DNA from: an uncultured Kiritimatiellota bacterium
GTDB lineage: Bacteria > Verrucomicrobiota > Kiritimatiellia > RFP12 > DVOR01
NCBI GenBank assembly: GCA_944389945.1
Contig: CALXOF010000001.1
Coordinates: forward strand, 129,016-193,015
DNA length: 64,000 bases
Direction of reading: 5' to 3'
Shown: positions 42,930-52,153 of the stretch, one piece after another
How positions within the stretch are numbered: the stretch's first letter is position 1
Layout of the letters: each line of letters begins with the position of its first letter
Translations under genes and position numbers: made by a program
Notes under the pieces: model-generated
The model's input: the letters and a program-made list of their open reading frames with translations, nothing else
Told to the model about the DNA's origin: nothing
Database searches by the model: none

Positions 42930-44507
42930 TCAGCTAATCAGCCGATCGGCGGCGGTGCCGGTGAGGCGGCGGGTTTTGCCATCGAAGGAAAGACCGATGA
43001 GGTGGACCTCCTTGCCGCTGTGGCGATAAGGCTCGGCGTAGCCTTTTTCTTTGATTTGGTCGATGGCCTCTTGAGGTGTGCCATCGACCTTGAGTTCAAA
43101 CACGAAGACGCGTTCGGGGGTCTCGGCGACCAAATCTGCGCGACCATGGGTCTGCCGGTCTTCGGCGGTCACACGGAAGAAGCCACTGGAGGTCAGCAGA
43201 ACGTAGAGAATACGCTGGAAGGAGAATTCCTGCACGCTGTTCTCTTTGGGGCCGTAGGTGAGATGTGCATAGAGGTCGGAGAGGTTACCAAAGAAGGCGT
43301 CGAAGTTGGCCTGCTTCAAGGCGCGACAGGTGGCGTTGCGGTACTGGTCACCATTTTTCTCGGCGAATTTCTGAACGAGCTGGGAGTTGAGAGCACGGCG
43401 GACCTCCTCGTCCGGGATACCGAGGGTGAAGACGCCGTCTTGGAAATCTTTGATGGTGAGGTAACCGCCTTGGTAGAGCATGGCGATGGGACGGATGTTC
43501 TCCAGCCCACAAACATCCAAATCCTCCTCGGAGATATCCTCGACGTTCTCGTAGTCCAGCTCAGCGAGTTGATTGTTCTTGAAGTAGTTGATGACGGTGG
43601 AAGTCTGGCCGGTGGCAATCCAGGTGCCGGTGAAACGACGCTTCAATGCGCCGAGGATTTGCCCAATGGCAAAGGGATTGTAGACTTTCTCCTCGCAATC
43701 CGGAGAGAAACGGTAGCCGTTGTACCACCAGCGGAGTTTTTCACGGTAATCCTCGTAGGAAAGGCCCATGACCTCGGCGTGGCGGTGCAACGTCTTGCTG
43801 AAGTTGGCCCCCAGCTCCTCATCAGTGTAGCCAAGAAGTGTGGCATAGCGCTCGTCCATCGTCAAATCGGTGAGGTTGTTGAGGGCCGAGAAGACGGAGA
43901 GTTGCGTGAACCGCGTCACGCCGGTCATCATCATGAAGCGGATGTTGCTGACGTTGTTCTTGATTTCACCGTAAAAGGCGGAAAGTTTGGCGCGGATGGC
44001 CGTAGCCTTCGCGATGTCGGCTAGCGCATGGCCAACAGGCGCGTCGTACTCGTCGATAAGAATAACCACGGGCTTGCCGCGCTCCCGAGCGAGGGCCTTG
44101 ATCGCGCGTGAGAAGTTGTCGTTCGGGGCAAGGGTGGGATTATAAGTGACCTTGGCATCCTCAATCACTTCTTGGACACGTGCCACAAAACCAGCCTGAA
44201 AGGCCTCAACGGTCGTTACATCCATCGTGCCGAAGTTGAAATGGAGAACGGGATACGATTCCCAGTCGTAGTCCATCTTGTCGATGGCCAGGCCCTTGAA
44301 GAGCTCGCGCTCGCCGCGGAAGAGACACTCCAAGGTAGAAAGCATGAGGGACTTGCCGAAACGCCGTGGACGCGAAATGAAGAAGAAGGAGTCCATCCCA
44401 CGCGTGACGAGCGGATAGAGCAATGCGGTCTTGTCCACATAACGATATCCATCCTTCCGCATATTACGGAAGTCATAGGTCCCTTGCGCAATTTTCTCTT
44501 CTTCCAT
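42930..44507 (-). CDS. AAA-ATPase-like protein with C-terminal PD-(D/E)xK nuclease-fold domain (DUF1703 group)
   Basis: 525 residues. The N-terminal AAA-ATPase_like domain has P-loop RPRRFGKSLML (about 46-56) and Walker B VVILIDEYD (about 144-152). The C-terminal PD-(D/E)xK-type domain has HGRADLV, then FVFELKVDGTPQEAIDQI (Asp plus E-x-K). The group is widespread and often multi-copy in gut Bacteroidetes and PVC bacteria; its function is not established, and links to mobile elements or defence are conjecture. The last codons and stop lie within a dispersed CTGATTAGCTGATTGG repeat. Confidence 0.87.
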   Translation of the reverse strand: MEEEKIAQGTYDFRNMRKDGYRYVDKTALLYPLVTRGMDSFFFISRPRRFGKSLMLSTLECLFRGERELFKGLAIDKMDYDWESYPVLHFNFGTMDVTTVEAFQAGFVARVQEVIEDAKVTYNPTLAPNDNFSRAIKALARERGKPVVILIDEYDAPVGHALADIAKATAIRAKLSAFYGEIKNNVSNIRFMMMTGVTRFTQLSVFSALNNLTDLTMDERYATLLGYTDEELGANFSKTLHRHAEVMGLSYEDYREKLRWWYNGYRFSPDCEEKVYNPFAIGQILGALKRRFTGTWIATGQTSTVINYFKNNQLAELDYENVEDISEEDLDVCGLENIRPIAMLYQGGYLTIKDFQDGVFTLGIPDEEVRRALNSQLVQKFAEKNGDQYRNATCRALKQANFDAFFGNLSDLYAHLTYGPKENSVQEFSFQRILYVLLTSSGFFRVTAEDRQTHGRADLVAETPERVFVFELKVDGTPQEAIDQIKEKGYAEPYRHSGKEVHLIGLSFDGKTRRLTGTAADRLIS

Positions 44508-44625
44508 GGTTCAACTCCTGGCTTACAGTATAGCAAAAGGTGGAGGCTTGGAAGTTTAGAGGCTTGGATGCTTGGTTTTGTTGGTGGGGCGCCGCCTCAC
44601 ACCTCATTGACAGAAGTGGACGAAG

Positions 44626-44650
44626 AAAAAGCCCCGCGGGGCGGGGCTTC
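44626..44650 (-). terminator. Intrinsic terminator of the decayed PEP-CTERM gene
   Basis: On the minus strand GCCCCGC/GCGGGGC around CCC, then T5. The stem and loop are identical to the nagA terminator. A GGAGGCTTGGAAGTTTAGAGGC-type repeat lies just beyond (44540-44577). Confidence 0.88.
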
Positions 44651-44668
44651 TTGGGAATGGACGGGAGC

Positions 44669-45335
44669 TTAGGCCACGCGGCGGCGGAGGGCCACGCCGG
44701 CCACGCCAAGCGCCAGCAACGCCAACGCCGTCGGCTCGGGGATGGCCTGAGCAATCGCATTTCCGACCTCGTCGTAGGTCATCCCATTGACGTACGCGAT
44801 GTCCATCGACCACTGGCTGCCAGCGGGAAGGACGTTGTTGTTATTACGCTGCATACCCCACGTGATGGCGGAAATCACATCCGTGTCCACGGAGATGGAG
44901 CCCAAGAGCCGGCCATCGTAGTAGTAGCTCAACACACCGTTGTCGCCGGTGATGGCGACCTCGTGAGTACCGTTCGTGATTATGGGGGCGTTTTCGACGC
45001 TGATATTCGTCCCGCCAACGGTCTTTTGGGAACCATTAATCAGGACACGCCACGGGCTTCCGAGGTTGCCGTTGTTATTATTGTTGGTCCCGGAGGAGAC
45101 ACCTAGGAGCACTGGCTAGTTGTCTTTGATGGCATCAGCGTTCCCGATAGTGACGTTGGCTAGGACGGTCCACTTGGAACCGAAGTTAATGCCCTGATAA
45201 CGGTCAGCGGAATCATACGTGCCGATGGAGGCCGTAACCATCGACTTTCGGGAGGTAAGCCCAATTGAGGCCCGCCGCCTGGGCGGTGCCGAGGGTGAGG
45301 GCGGCGAGGGCCGCGGTGAAGAAAATGCGTTTCAT
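44669..45335 (-). pseudogene. Decayed PEP-CTERM protein gene
   Basis: A signal peptide is encoded at the 5' end (45335: MKRIFFTAALAALTLGTAQAA, AGGAGA upstream), but that frame stops after 40 codons. Another frame resumes with VTASIGTYDSADRYQG and continues through an in-frame TAG at 45118-45116. The body (44669-45112) then runs to an intact tail: Pro-Glu-Pro, hydrophobic helix, Arg-Arg-Arg. So there is one frameshift near 45240 and one nonsense codon. The YYYDGRLLGSI region and beta-rich pattern suggest a LamG/concanavalin-like domain. Promoter-like TTGCCC-N17-CATTCT lies upstream on the minus strand. Confidence 0.82.
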
Positions 45336-45899
45336 TGTGTGTCGTCTCCTTGTGGCAGGATTGCCAAAGAACACTAGAATGCTAGCATAACCAACGGGGG
45401 GCAAGTGTTATTTGGCGTGTAACAATCAAACCTAGGCGCCTTTTACTTCACGCCTTTGGTGCCTTTCTAAAAAGCGAGCTTATTTTTAGGAAGGATGGGG
45501 TGCCAAGCGTGTTCTTCCGGAGAAGGGGAGGGAGCGTGTTACCAAATGACAGGTCTGGAAGATGGCGTATCTTGCGCAAAGGGATTGGATTATCTGTGAT
45601 TTAGGGAAGGCGAATGACAGGTCTTGGGCAAGGGTGCGCGCGGTGTGTTTGCATCGCAGAGTGACCGGGGATGACCCGGTGTGATGTTCCTCCCTTATAT
45701 ATAAGGTATAAGGTTGAGGTGGGTGCTCCGGCGGGATTATTTCCCTCGAAGGCACAGGCGCTCTAGCAGAGCGCCCGGCTGATTAGCTGATTGGAAAATG
45801 AGGCGCAGCGTTCGGTCTCATCGCCGCCAAGGGCGGCAGGTCGGGTTCCAACCTCCGGGGCTCCTCCAAGCCTCTAAGCCTCCAAACTTCCAAGCTTCC
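45336..45899. repeat. Gene-free gap with dispersed repeats
   Basis: Holds the pseudogene promoter region, then the reverse copy (about 45540-45635) of the GACCTGTCATT block also present at 22970-23055, CTGATTAGCTGATTGG (45779-45795), and TCCAAGCCTCTAAGCCTCC-type repeats (about 45863-45899) running up to the stop codon of the ABC gene. No gene is seen. Confidence 0.75.
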
Positions 45900-47654
45900 T
45901 TAGGACGTGATGTCTTCTGGGGTGAGGTTGGCGAGGGCAAGGAGGGCGTGGAACTTGCCTTTGCGGGCGAGGAGGTCGGCGGGGGTGCCGGATTCGACGA
46001 TCCGGCCGTCTTCGAGGTAGCAGATTTGCGTGGCGTGGCGAATGGTGGTGAGGCGATGGGCGATGATGAGCGTGGTGCGGCCGGCGGAGAGTCGGGCGAG
46101 GGCTTCCTGGACGGCGGCTTCGGCGAAGGTGTCGAGGGCGGAGGTGGCTTCGTCGAGGATGAGGATGGGGGGATTTTTGAGGAAGACGCGGGCGATGGCG
46201 AGGCGTTGGGCCTGGCCGCCGGAGAGGCGGAGGCCGTGTTCGCCGACGGGGGTGTCGAGGCCTTCGGAGCGGGCGCGGATGGCGGGGGCGAGGTTGGCGG
46301 ATTCGAGGGCGGCCCAGAGTTCGGCGTCAGTGGCGCCGGGTCGGCCGAGGAGGAGGTTGTCGCGGACGGTGCCATCGAAGAGGAAGGGGCGTTGGGCGAC
46401 GATGCCGATGGCGGCGCGGAGGTCGCGTTTGGGGATGGTGGCGGTGTCGCGGCCGTCGAGGAGGATGCGGCCGGCGGTGGGGGCGTAGAAGCGGGGAATG
46501 AGGGCGGCGAGGGTGGATTTGCCGCCGCCGCTGGGGCCGACGAGGGCGCAGACGCTACCGGCGGGAAGGGTGAGCGCGGGGATATCGAGGACGTCGCGGG
46601 CGGCGCCGGGGTAGCGGAAGCGGAGGTTCTCGAGGCGGATTTCGCCGCGGACGGGGCCGAGGGGAGCGGCGTCGTCGGCGGGGTCGTCCTCGGGGGGCTG
46701 GGCGACGAATTCCTGGAAGCGGCGGAAGCCGACGAGGCCCTGTTGGAAGAGGTCGAGGAAGCCGACGATGCGGAGCATGGGGGCGGTGACGTAGCGGGAG
46801 TACATGAAGAAGGCGAAGACTTGGGCGAGGGTGGCGGAGTCGCGGGCGACGAGCCAGGCGCCGAGGGCGATGTAGAGGAGGGAGTAGCCTTCGAGGAGGA
46901 GCTGGGTGCCGGAGAAGAGGGGAGCGTAGAGGGCGGAGACCTTCTCGAAGGAGCGGCGGAAGCGGGCGTTGGCGTGGCGGAAGGCGCGGCGGGCGCGGGC
47001 CTCGCCGGTGAAGCTCTTGATTTCGCGGATGCCCTGGACGGCGTTCTCGACGTGGGCAGCGAAGGCGGCGGCCTCGTGGCGGTTCTCGCGCCAGACTTGG
47101 TGGATACGCTTTTGGAAGCAGCCGGCAAAGAAGAGGATAAAGGGGACGGGGATGAGCGTGAAGGCCGCGAGCGTGGGGTTAATCCAGAACATGAAGGCGA
47201 AAGCGCCAATGAGCGTGAGAGAGATTTCGAGGAGGGCCTCGGGGAGGAGGTGGGCAGTGGAGCCAACCATGCGGAGATCGGAGGTGACGCGGCTGAGGAC
47301 CTCGCCGGTCTTGGTGCGGTCGAAGAAGGCGAAGGGGAGGCGCTGGAGGTGGTCAAAGAAGTCGGCACGCAGGGCGGCTTCGATACGGAATCCCAGCCAC
47401 TGTCCGCAAATGGTGCCGCACCATTCCAGCGCCGCCGCGCCCACGGCCAACAAGGCAAAGAGCAACGCACACCAACCCGTGGCGCGCAAATCCCCCGCCG
47501 GCAGACTGACCTGAAAGACGTGGAGGGCGACGGCCGGAATAAGCAGACGAGCCCCTGCCCGCGCGACCACCGTCGTCAAATCCAACGCCAGGAGCTTCCC
47601 CTGCGCGCGGTAGTAACCGCAAACCGTCCGCAACCATTGGAACACTGTCTTCAT
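45900..47654 (-). CDS. MsbA-like ABC exporter (fused membrane and ATPase domains)
   Basis: 584 residues. An N-terminal six-helix ABC_membrane domain (about 15-300) is followed by an ATPase domain with Walker A GPSGGGKST (about 372), signature LSGGQ (about 476), Walker B plus D-loop ILILDEATSALD (about 492-503) and the switch His in IAHRL. Works as a homodimer exporting lipids, lipid A or drugs; the substrate cannot be read here. The start at 47654 (MKTVFQWLR, AAGAAAGG upstream) is preferred to the in-frame ATG at 47768. It is divergent from the haem operon. Confidence 0.9.
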   Translation of the reverse strand: MKTVFQWLRTVCGYYRAQGKLLALDLTTVVARAGARLLIPAVALHVFQVSLPAGDLRATGWCALLFALLAVGAAALEWCGTICGQWLGFRIEAALRADFFDHLQRLPFAFFDRTKTGEVLSRVTSDLRMVGSTAHLLPEALLEISLTLIGAFAFMFWINPTLAAFTLIPVPFILFFAGCFQKRIHQVWRENRHEAAAFAAHVENAVQGIREIKSFTGEARARRAFRHANARFRRSFEKVSALYAPLFSGTQLLLEGYSLLYIALGAWLVARDSATLAQVFAFFMYSRYVTAPMLRIVGFLDLFQQGLVGFRRFQEFVAQPPEDDPADDAAPLGPVRGEIRLENLRFRYPGAARDVLDIPALTLPAGSVCALVGPSGGGKSTLAALIPRFYAPTAGRILLDGRDTATIPKRDLRAAIGIVAQRPFLFDGTVRDNLLLGRPGATDAELWAALESANLAPAIRARSEGLDTPVGEHGLRLSGGQAQRLAIARVFLKNPPILILDEATSALDTFAEAAVQEALARLSAGRTTLIIAHRLTTIRHATQICYLEDGRIVESGTPADLLARKGKFHALLALANLTPEDITS

Positions 47655-47787
47655 GCTTGGCCTTTCTTGCTCAATCGGCGTGCAATCATAGCATATTCTT
47701 GCGCAATTTGTTTGCCTAGGCTTATATATTTTTCTTGTAAGCATTCTGTATTTAACTGCGAAATGCATTGATTTGGCGTGTAATACT

Positions 47788-47843
47788 ACTAATTAGTCGC
47801 ATATAACTATTTTCTTGACAGTGCTTGAATGAGGGTGTATTAT
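47788..47843 (+). promoter_or_regulatory. Promoter of the putative haem operon with a nearby palindrome
   Basis: TTGACA (47815-47820), 17-base spacer, TATTAT (47838-47843), a near-consensus promoter 41 bases before the start codon. ACTAATTAGT (47788-47797) upstream is a 10-bp palindrome that could be an operator. No convincing Fur box was found. Confidence 0.68.
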
Positions 47844-47883
47844 ATGGGTGTTTATTTGACATCGCTAAGGATTTGCCGAAGCC

Positions 47884-49248
47884 ATGAACGAGATTTTCCT
47901 ACTGCCGGAGGACCGGTGCGAGCTTCTGAAGCGTCTTTCAGAGAAGCGCTCCGCCCCGCACGGCGATATGCTTTCCCTGCTGAGCCGGCCGACCCCACCC
48001 GAGAAACTTCAGCGCGCCTGGGGCGAGACGATGCCAACCGATGGGCAACCTTTGATTCTCTATGTGCATGTTCCCTTCTGCGTGAGCCGGTGCGCCTTCT
48101 GTGGGTTCTATTCCCACCGCACGGACGATGCCGCGCTGGAGGCCTACACGCAACGGCTTCTTAAGGAGATCGAGCGCGAGGCCGCCCGCGGCGTCTTCAC
48201 CAAGAAGCCGGTGGATGTGGTCTACTTCGGCGGCGGCACGCCGACGGCCTTGAGCGCCGACCAGCTCCGCCGCGTGATCGGGGCAATTTATCAGCACTTC
48301 AACGTCGCGCCGGACGTGGAGTTTACCATCGAAGGCCGTATCTTCGCGTTTGATGATGGGCGGGTACGGGCGTGTCTGGAGTCCGGCGCGACGCGCTTTT
48401 CCTTCGGCATCCAGAGTTTCCAGACCGAGTTGCGCAGGAGCCTCGGGCGCCGCAACAACCGCGAGGAGCTCCTGACCCGTCTGGGCGAGATCAAGGGGAT
48501 GTGCGGTGACCGCATCGCGTTGGTGGCCGACCTCATCTACGGTCTGCCGAGCCAGACGCAAGAGCAGTGGATGGAAGAGAACGTCAAGACCGTCCACGAC
48601 TCCGCCCTCGACGGCGTGGACCTCTACTCGCTGAAGGTCTTCCCCGGGCTGCCCTTGGCCAAACGCATGGAGAAGGAAGGATGGTGCGAGGCCGAACGCG
48701 CCGCGCGTCACGCCGCCGCCTGCGACTGGCTCGCCTCGATGGGGTGGCGGCAGCTTTCCTGCACGCACTGGGGCCGCAACGACCTGGAACGCAACCGTTA
48801 CAACCACTGGGCCAAGACCGGCGCCGACATCGTGCCCTTCGGGTGCGGCGCGGGCGGCTTCATCGGCGACCGCTCCTTTATGCAGACCGGCGATCTCGAG
48901 ACCTGGGGCCGGATGGTCGACGCCGGCGAGAAGCCCATCGCCACGGCGATGGCCAAGCCCGCCGACCACCGTCTGCGCACCAAGCTGACCGACCAGCTCG
49001 AGCGCGGCCTCTTCATTCCCACGGATTTCCCGGACACCGACTTCTCCCCGTTGCTGGAGAACTGGGAGCGGGCCGGTGTCTGGGCCTCTCTTCCCGCCGG
49101 CGGCTATCGCCTGACTCGTCTGGGAGAGTATTACGAGACCAAGCTGGCCTCCCTGCTCTCGGGCTTTATCTTCGCCGGGCGCGCCGGGGCCTTCGACGCG
49201 ATGAAGGCCGTCGCCGGCGCCCTGAAACGCGACGTGGAGGAGAAGTAA
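47884..49248 (+). CDS. HutW/ChuW-like radical SAM protein (putative anaerobilin synthase)
   Basis: 454 residues. Members of the ChuW/HutW/HmuW group open haem anaerobically by a radical methyl transfer and release iron. The radical-SAM motif is C66-x3-C70-x2-C73 in YVHVPFCVSRCAFCGFY; FGGGTPTAL and GIQSFQTELRRSLGRRNNRE follow. HWGRNDLERNRYNHW and PFGCGAGGFIGD fit the HutW group and not HemW, whose LGRxHS signature is missing. A housekeeping HemW-like role cannot be fully excluded. The ECF transporter gene begins immediately at its stop codon, and a flavodoxin closes the cluster, matching electron-donor needs known for HutW/HmuW. Confidence 0.8.
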   Translation: MNEIFLLPEDRCELLKRLSEKRSAPHGDMLSLLSRPTPPEKLQRAWGETMPTDGQPLILYVHVPFCVSRCAFCGFYSHRTDDAALEAYTQRLLKEIEREAARGVFTKKPVDVVYFGGGTPTALSADQLRRVIGAIYQHFNVAPDVEFTIEGRIFAFDDGRVRACLESGATRFSFGIQSFQTELRRSLGRRNNREELLTRLGEIKGMCGDRIALVADLIYGLPSQTQEQWMEENVKTVHDSALDGVDLYSLKVFPGLPLAKRMEKEGWCEAERAARHAAACDWLASMGWRQLSCTHWGRNDLERNRYNHWAKTGADIVPFGCGAGGFIGDRSFMQTGDLETWGRMVDAGEKPIATAMAKPADHRLRTKLTDQLERGLFIPTDFPDTDFSPLLENWERAGVWASLPAGGYRLTRLGEYYETKLASLLSGFIFAGRAGAFDAMKAVAGALKRDVEEK

Positions 49249-49806
49249 GTGGCCGAGGTGCGCAAAGGCTTCTACTGGGACACCGAGAGCCTGATTGTCG
49301 TGGGGCTCTTCACGGCGCTGGGCAAGGCCGCCTCGCTGCTCGTGGCCCTGCTGGGCGGCGGGATGAATCCCGTGACGCTGCTGCTGAAGAACGGCATCGC
49401 GACGGCGCTGCTGGTGGTGATGGTGGCGCGCGTGCGCAAGTTCGGCGCGCTGATGCTCTACACCCTTGTGGCGCAGGTCGTCTCATTCCTGATGACCGGC
49501 GGCATCATGGTGGGCACGCTGCCGCTTTATCTGTTGGGGGCGCTGGTGGCCGATGCGCTAATCGCGCTCTGCGGCGGCTACCGCAAACTCTGGGCCGTGC
49601 TCTTGGGCGTGGCGATTTACGACGCCTTTGGCCGCCTCATCGGCCTGGCGATGTCGTTCCTGATGGCGCGCGAAAACATCGGCATGGTCGGCGTGGGCGC
49701 GGTCATTGTGGCCTTCGGTTATCTGGGGTGCCTCCTGGTGGGGCTGCCCTGCGGCGCCAAATTCGTGAAGGAGCTTCGCCATGCGGGCATTATCCGTGAG
49801 CTCTGA
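49249..49806 (+). CDS. ECF transporter substrate-binding membrane subunit (S component)
   Basis: 185 residues with five or six hydrophobic helices and short loops, typical of S components of the Trep_Strep/MptE-like type. It would bind the substrate in the membrane and toggle with EcfT. GTG start directly after the preceding stop codon; its 3' end overlaps the EcfT start by 26 bases. The specificity is not visible; haem is proposed only from linkage to the radical SAM gene. Confidence 0.78.
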   Translation: MAEVRKGFYWDTESLIVVGLFTALGKAASLLVALLGGGMNPVTLLLKNGIATALLVVMVARVRKFGALMLYTLVAQVVSFLMTGGIMVGTLPLYLLGALVADALIALCGGYRKLWAVLLGVAIYDAFGRLIGLAMSFLMARENIGMVGVGAVIVAFGYLGCLLVGLPCGAKFVKELRHAGIIREL

Positions 49807-50611
49807 GGCGCTGGACATCCGCACGCGTCTGCTTCTCTCGCTGGTCGTCTCCGGCGTGAGCATCTACCTGAGCGGCACGGGGCCCCTGCTGGCGCTCGGC
49901 GCGGCGACGTTGCTCTACGTGCTTGCCTCGGGGCGTTACAAGGTCATCCTTGTCGCCTATCTCGCTGTCTGCGCCATGATGGCCCTTACGGTCGGCGTCA
50001 TCCTCCTCTCCTTCAAGATCGGCGAATGGTTCGCGGCCGGCACCTCGTGGGAACAGGGCGTGGCGATGCTCAAGCCGGCCCTCCTGGGCAACTTCCACAC
50101 GCCCTTCCTGCGCATGATTCCCGCGCTCAACGTGTTGCTCGCCATCGGCCTCGACTTCTCGGTGCAGCGTTTCGTGGGCGCGATGAAGAGCCTGCATCTG
50201 CCGCGCGTGGTCCTGGTGCCGCTGATGGTCTTTTGCCGCTTCGTGCCGGAGTTCATTGACGTGATTCGTCAGTTGCGCGACGCCGTGCGTATGCGCGGGT
50301 TTTCCATGAGCCTAGGCGCGGCGCTCCTCCACCCCATCCAGGCCATCCGCCTGACGTTCGTGCCGCTGACGGTGCGCACACTCCGCATGGCCGACCATCT
50401 CTCCGTGGCCGCCGAGATGAAGCGCGTGGGCTACGCCAAACGGCCCACCCAGCTCCTTGCCTTGCGCTTCCGCCGGGTCGACTTCGCGGTCCTTGCCGTG
50501 GCGGCGTGCCTCCTGGCCGCCATTTGCGCGTGGCAGGCCGCCATCCCCGCCACGCCCTACGGCCCCAGCTCCATGAAGTCCGACCAGCAACAGGAGGCCG
50601 CCCATGAGTGA
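49781..50611 (+). CDS. ECF transporter transmembrane coupling protein
   Basis: 276 residues. Four or more hydrophobic helices (about 15-130) precede the two cytosolic coupling helices, marked by DAVRMRGFSMS (about 167-177) and AAEMKRVGYA (about 210-219), the A-R-G-type motifs that dock into the EcfA ATPases. The ATG lies inside the S-component gene, and its 3' end overlaps EcfA by 8 bases, so translation is coupled. Confidence 0.85.
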   Translation: MRALSVSSEALDIRTRLLLSLVVSGVSIYLSGTGPLLALGAATLLYVLASGRYKVILVAYLAVCAMMALTVGVILLSFKIGEWFAAGTSWEQGVAMLKPALLGNFHTPFLRMIPALNVLLAIGLDFSVQRFVGAMKSLHLPRVVLVPLMVFCRFVPEFIDVIRQLRDAVRMRGFSMSLGAALLHPIQAIRLTFVPLTVRTLRMADHLSVAAEMKRVGYAKRPTQLLALRFRRVDFAVLAVAACLLAAICAWQAAIPATPYGPSSMKSDQQQEAAHE

Positions 50612-52073
50612 GTGGATGATCGACGCCCGCGACGTGGCCTACCGCTATCCCTTCACCGAGGCGCCCGCGCTCGAAGGCATCTCATTCCGCCTGCGCAAGG
50701 GCGAGGCGATGCTCGTCACCGGCGCCAGCGGCTGCGGCAAGTCCACCCTGCTGCGCCTGCTCAATGGCCTCATCCCCAACCACTATAAAGGCACCCTCAC
50801 CGGAGCGCTCCGCGTTGCCGGCGAGACCTGCCCCGTGCCGATGGAGACCCTCGCCAAACGCGTCGGCACCGTCCTTCAGAATCCCGACGAGCAGTTCTTC
50901 GCCACCTCTGTCGAGGAGGAGGTGGCCCTCACCCTCGAATGGCAGTGCCGCCCCCGCGACGAGATTCGCCGCCGCGTGGATGATGCCCTGCGCGTGCTCG
51001 ACCTCACCGACTTCGCCCGCCGCTCCGTCTTCACCCTCTCCTCCGGCGAGAAGCAGAAGGCCACCCTTGCCGCCGTTCTCGCCGCCGAGGCCGACCTCGT
51101 GGTGATGGACGAGCCGACGGCCAACCTCTCCCCCGAGGCCACCGACGAACTCGCCCGCCTCATCCTCCGTCTCAAGGCCCACGGCGTCACGCTCGTCATC
51201 GTCGATCACCGCCTCTACTGGCTTCACGGCGTGCTCGACCGCCTCCTTGTCCTCGAGCGCGGCCGCGCCGTCTTCAACGCCGAGAAGATGCCCGGCGGCG
51301 AAGACCTGCTCGACCTCCTCGCCGCCCAGCCGCGCGTCGCCGAATGGGGCCTCCGCCGCGTGGACGTCTCCCGCCCCGAGCTCCCCGCCTGCGACACCTT
51401 CGGCGCCCCCGCCGTCGAGATTCGCGGCCTCACCTTCCGCCACTCCAAGAAGTCCCGCCTCATCTTCGACGGCTTCTCCGCCAACGTCCCGCGCGGTGCC
51501 GTCACCGCCATCGTCGGCGCCAACGGCGCGGGCAAGACCACCCTCGCCCGACTCCTCTGCGGACTCGCCAAACCCCAGGCCGGCGAGATCCTCCACGAAG
51601 GCCGCGCACTCCGCCGCCGCGACATCCGCGAACGCGCCGCCTTCGTCATGCAGCAGATGGACATCCAGCTCTTCATGCGCACCGTCCGCGAGGAACTCCT
51701 CTTCTCCGCGCCGCGCGCCGTCCCCCGCGCCGTCCGCGAGGCCGAGGCCGACCGCCTGCTGGCCCTCTTTGGCCTGGCGCACCTGGCCGAACGCCACCCG
51801 CAGTCCCTCTCCGGCGGCGAGAAGCAGCGCCTCGTCATCGCCTGCGCCCTCATGAAGCGCCCCTCCCTCCTTATCCTCGACGAGCCCACCAGCGGACTCG
51901 ACGGCCGCAACATGCGCGTCATCGCCGCCCAGCTCGCTCAGTTTGCCCTCGATGGCGGCGCCGCCCTCCTCATCACCCACGACCTCGAGCTCCTCGAACT
52001 CGTCGCCCAATGCCAACTTCGTATTGAAGGGAAACTGCAATCGGGAGGCGAGTCTCCGCCTGTCGCCCCGTAG
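50604..52073 (+). CDS. ECF transporter ATPase, two ABC domains fused
   Basis: 489 residues. Domain 1: Walker A GASGCGKST (40-48), LSSGEKQK (145-152), DEPTANL. Domain 2: Walker A GANGAGKTT (305-313), LSGGEKQR, DEPTSGLD. It is thus EcfA and EcfA' in one chain, powering the S/EcfT pair. Domain 1 has LSSGE instead of LSGGE. The last residues and stop codon (SPPVAP) are encoded by a GTTCTCCGTT-family repeat, so the repeat has redefined the C-terminus. Confidence 0.88.
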   Translation: MSEWMIDARDVAYRYPFTEAPALEGISFRLRKGEAMLVTGASGCGKSTLLRLLNGLIPNHYKGTLTGALRVAGETCPVPMETLAKRVGTVLQNPDEQFFATSVEEEVALTLEWQCRPRDEIRRRVDDALRVLDLTDFARRSVFTLSSGEKQKATLAAVLAAEADLVVMDEPTANLSPEATDELARLILRLKAHGVTLVIVDHRLYWLHGVLDRLLVLERGRAVFNAEKMPGGEDLLDLLAAQPRVAEWGLRRVDVSRPELPACDTFGAPAVEIRGLTFRHSKKSRLIFDGFSANVPRGAVTAIVGANGAGKTTLARLLCGLAKPQAGEILHEGRALRRRDIRERAAFVMQQMDIQLFMRTVREELLFSAPRAVPRAVREAEADRLLALFGLAHLAERHPQSLSGGEKQRLVIACALMKRPSLLILDEPTSGLDGRNMRVIAAQLAQFALDGGAALLITHDLELLELVAQCQLRIEGKLQSGGESPPVAP

Positions 52074-52110
52074 GGGCGTTCCGTTCTCCGTTCTCCGTTT
52101 TCCGTTCTCC
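52059..52110 (+). repeat. GTTCTCCGTT-family dispersed repeat overlapping the EcfA 3' end
   Basis: A CTGTCGCCCCGTAGGGGCG hairpin-like start followed by CGTTCCGTTCTCC repeats. It provides the EcfA stop codon and fills the gap to the flavodoxin gene. Confidence 0.88.
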
Positions 52111-52153
52111 CTACATCCTCATCCTCCATCACACCTCATCAAGGAGATTCCAA

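Noticed and set aside
47655..47883. Fur box in the divergent region
   Set aside because: No 19-bp GATAATGATAATCATTATC-like sequence; only short AT palindromes are present.
47884..49248. Housekeeping coproporphyrinogen-type HemW
   Set aside because: The LGRxHS segment of HemW is replaced by LGRRNNRE, and the HutW-like C-terminal GCGAGG region and the transporter/flavodoxin context point to the ChuW/HutW group.
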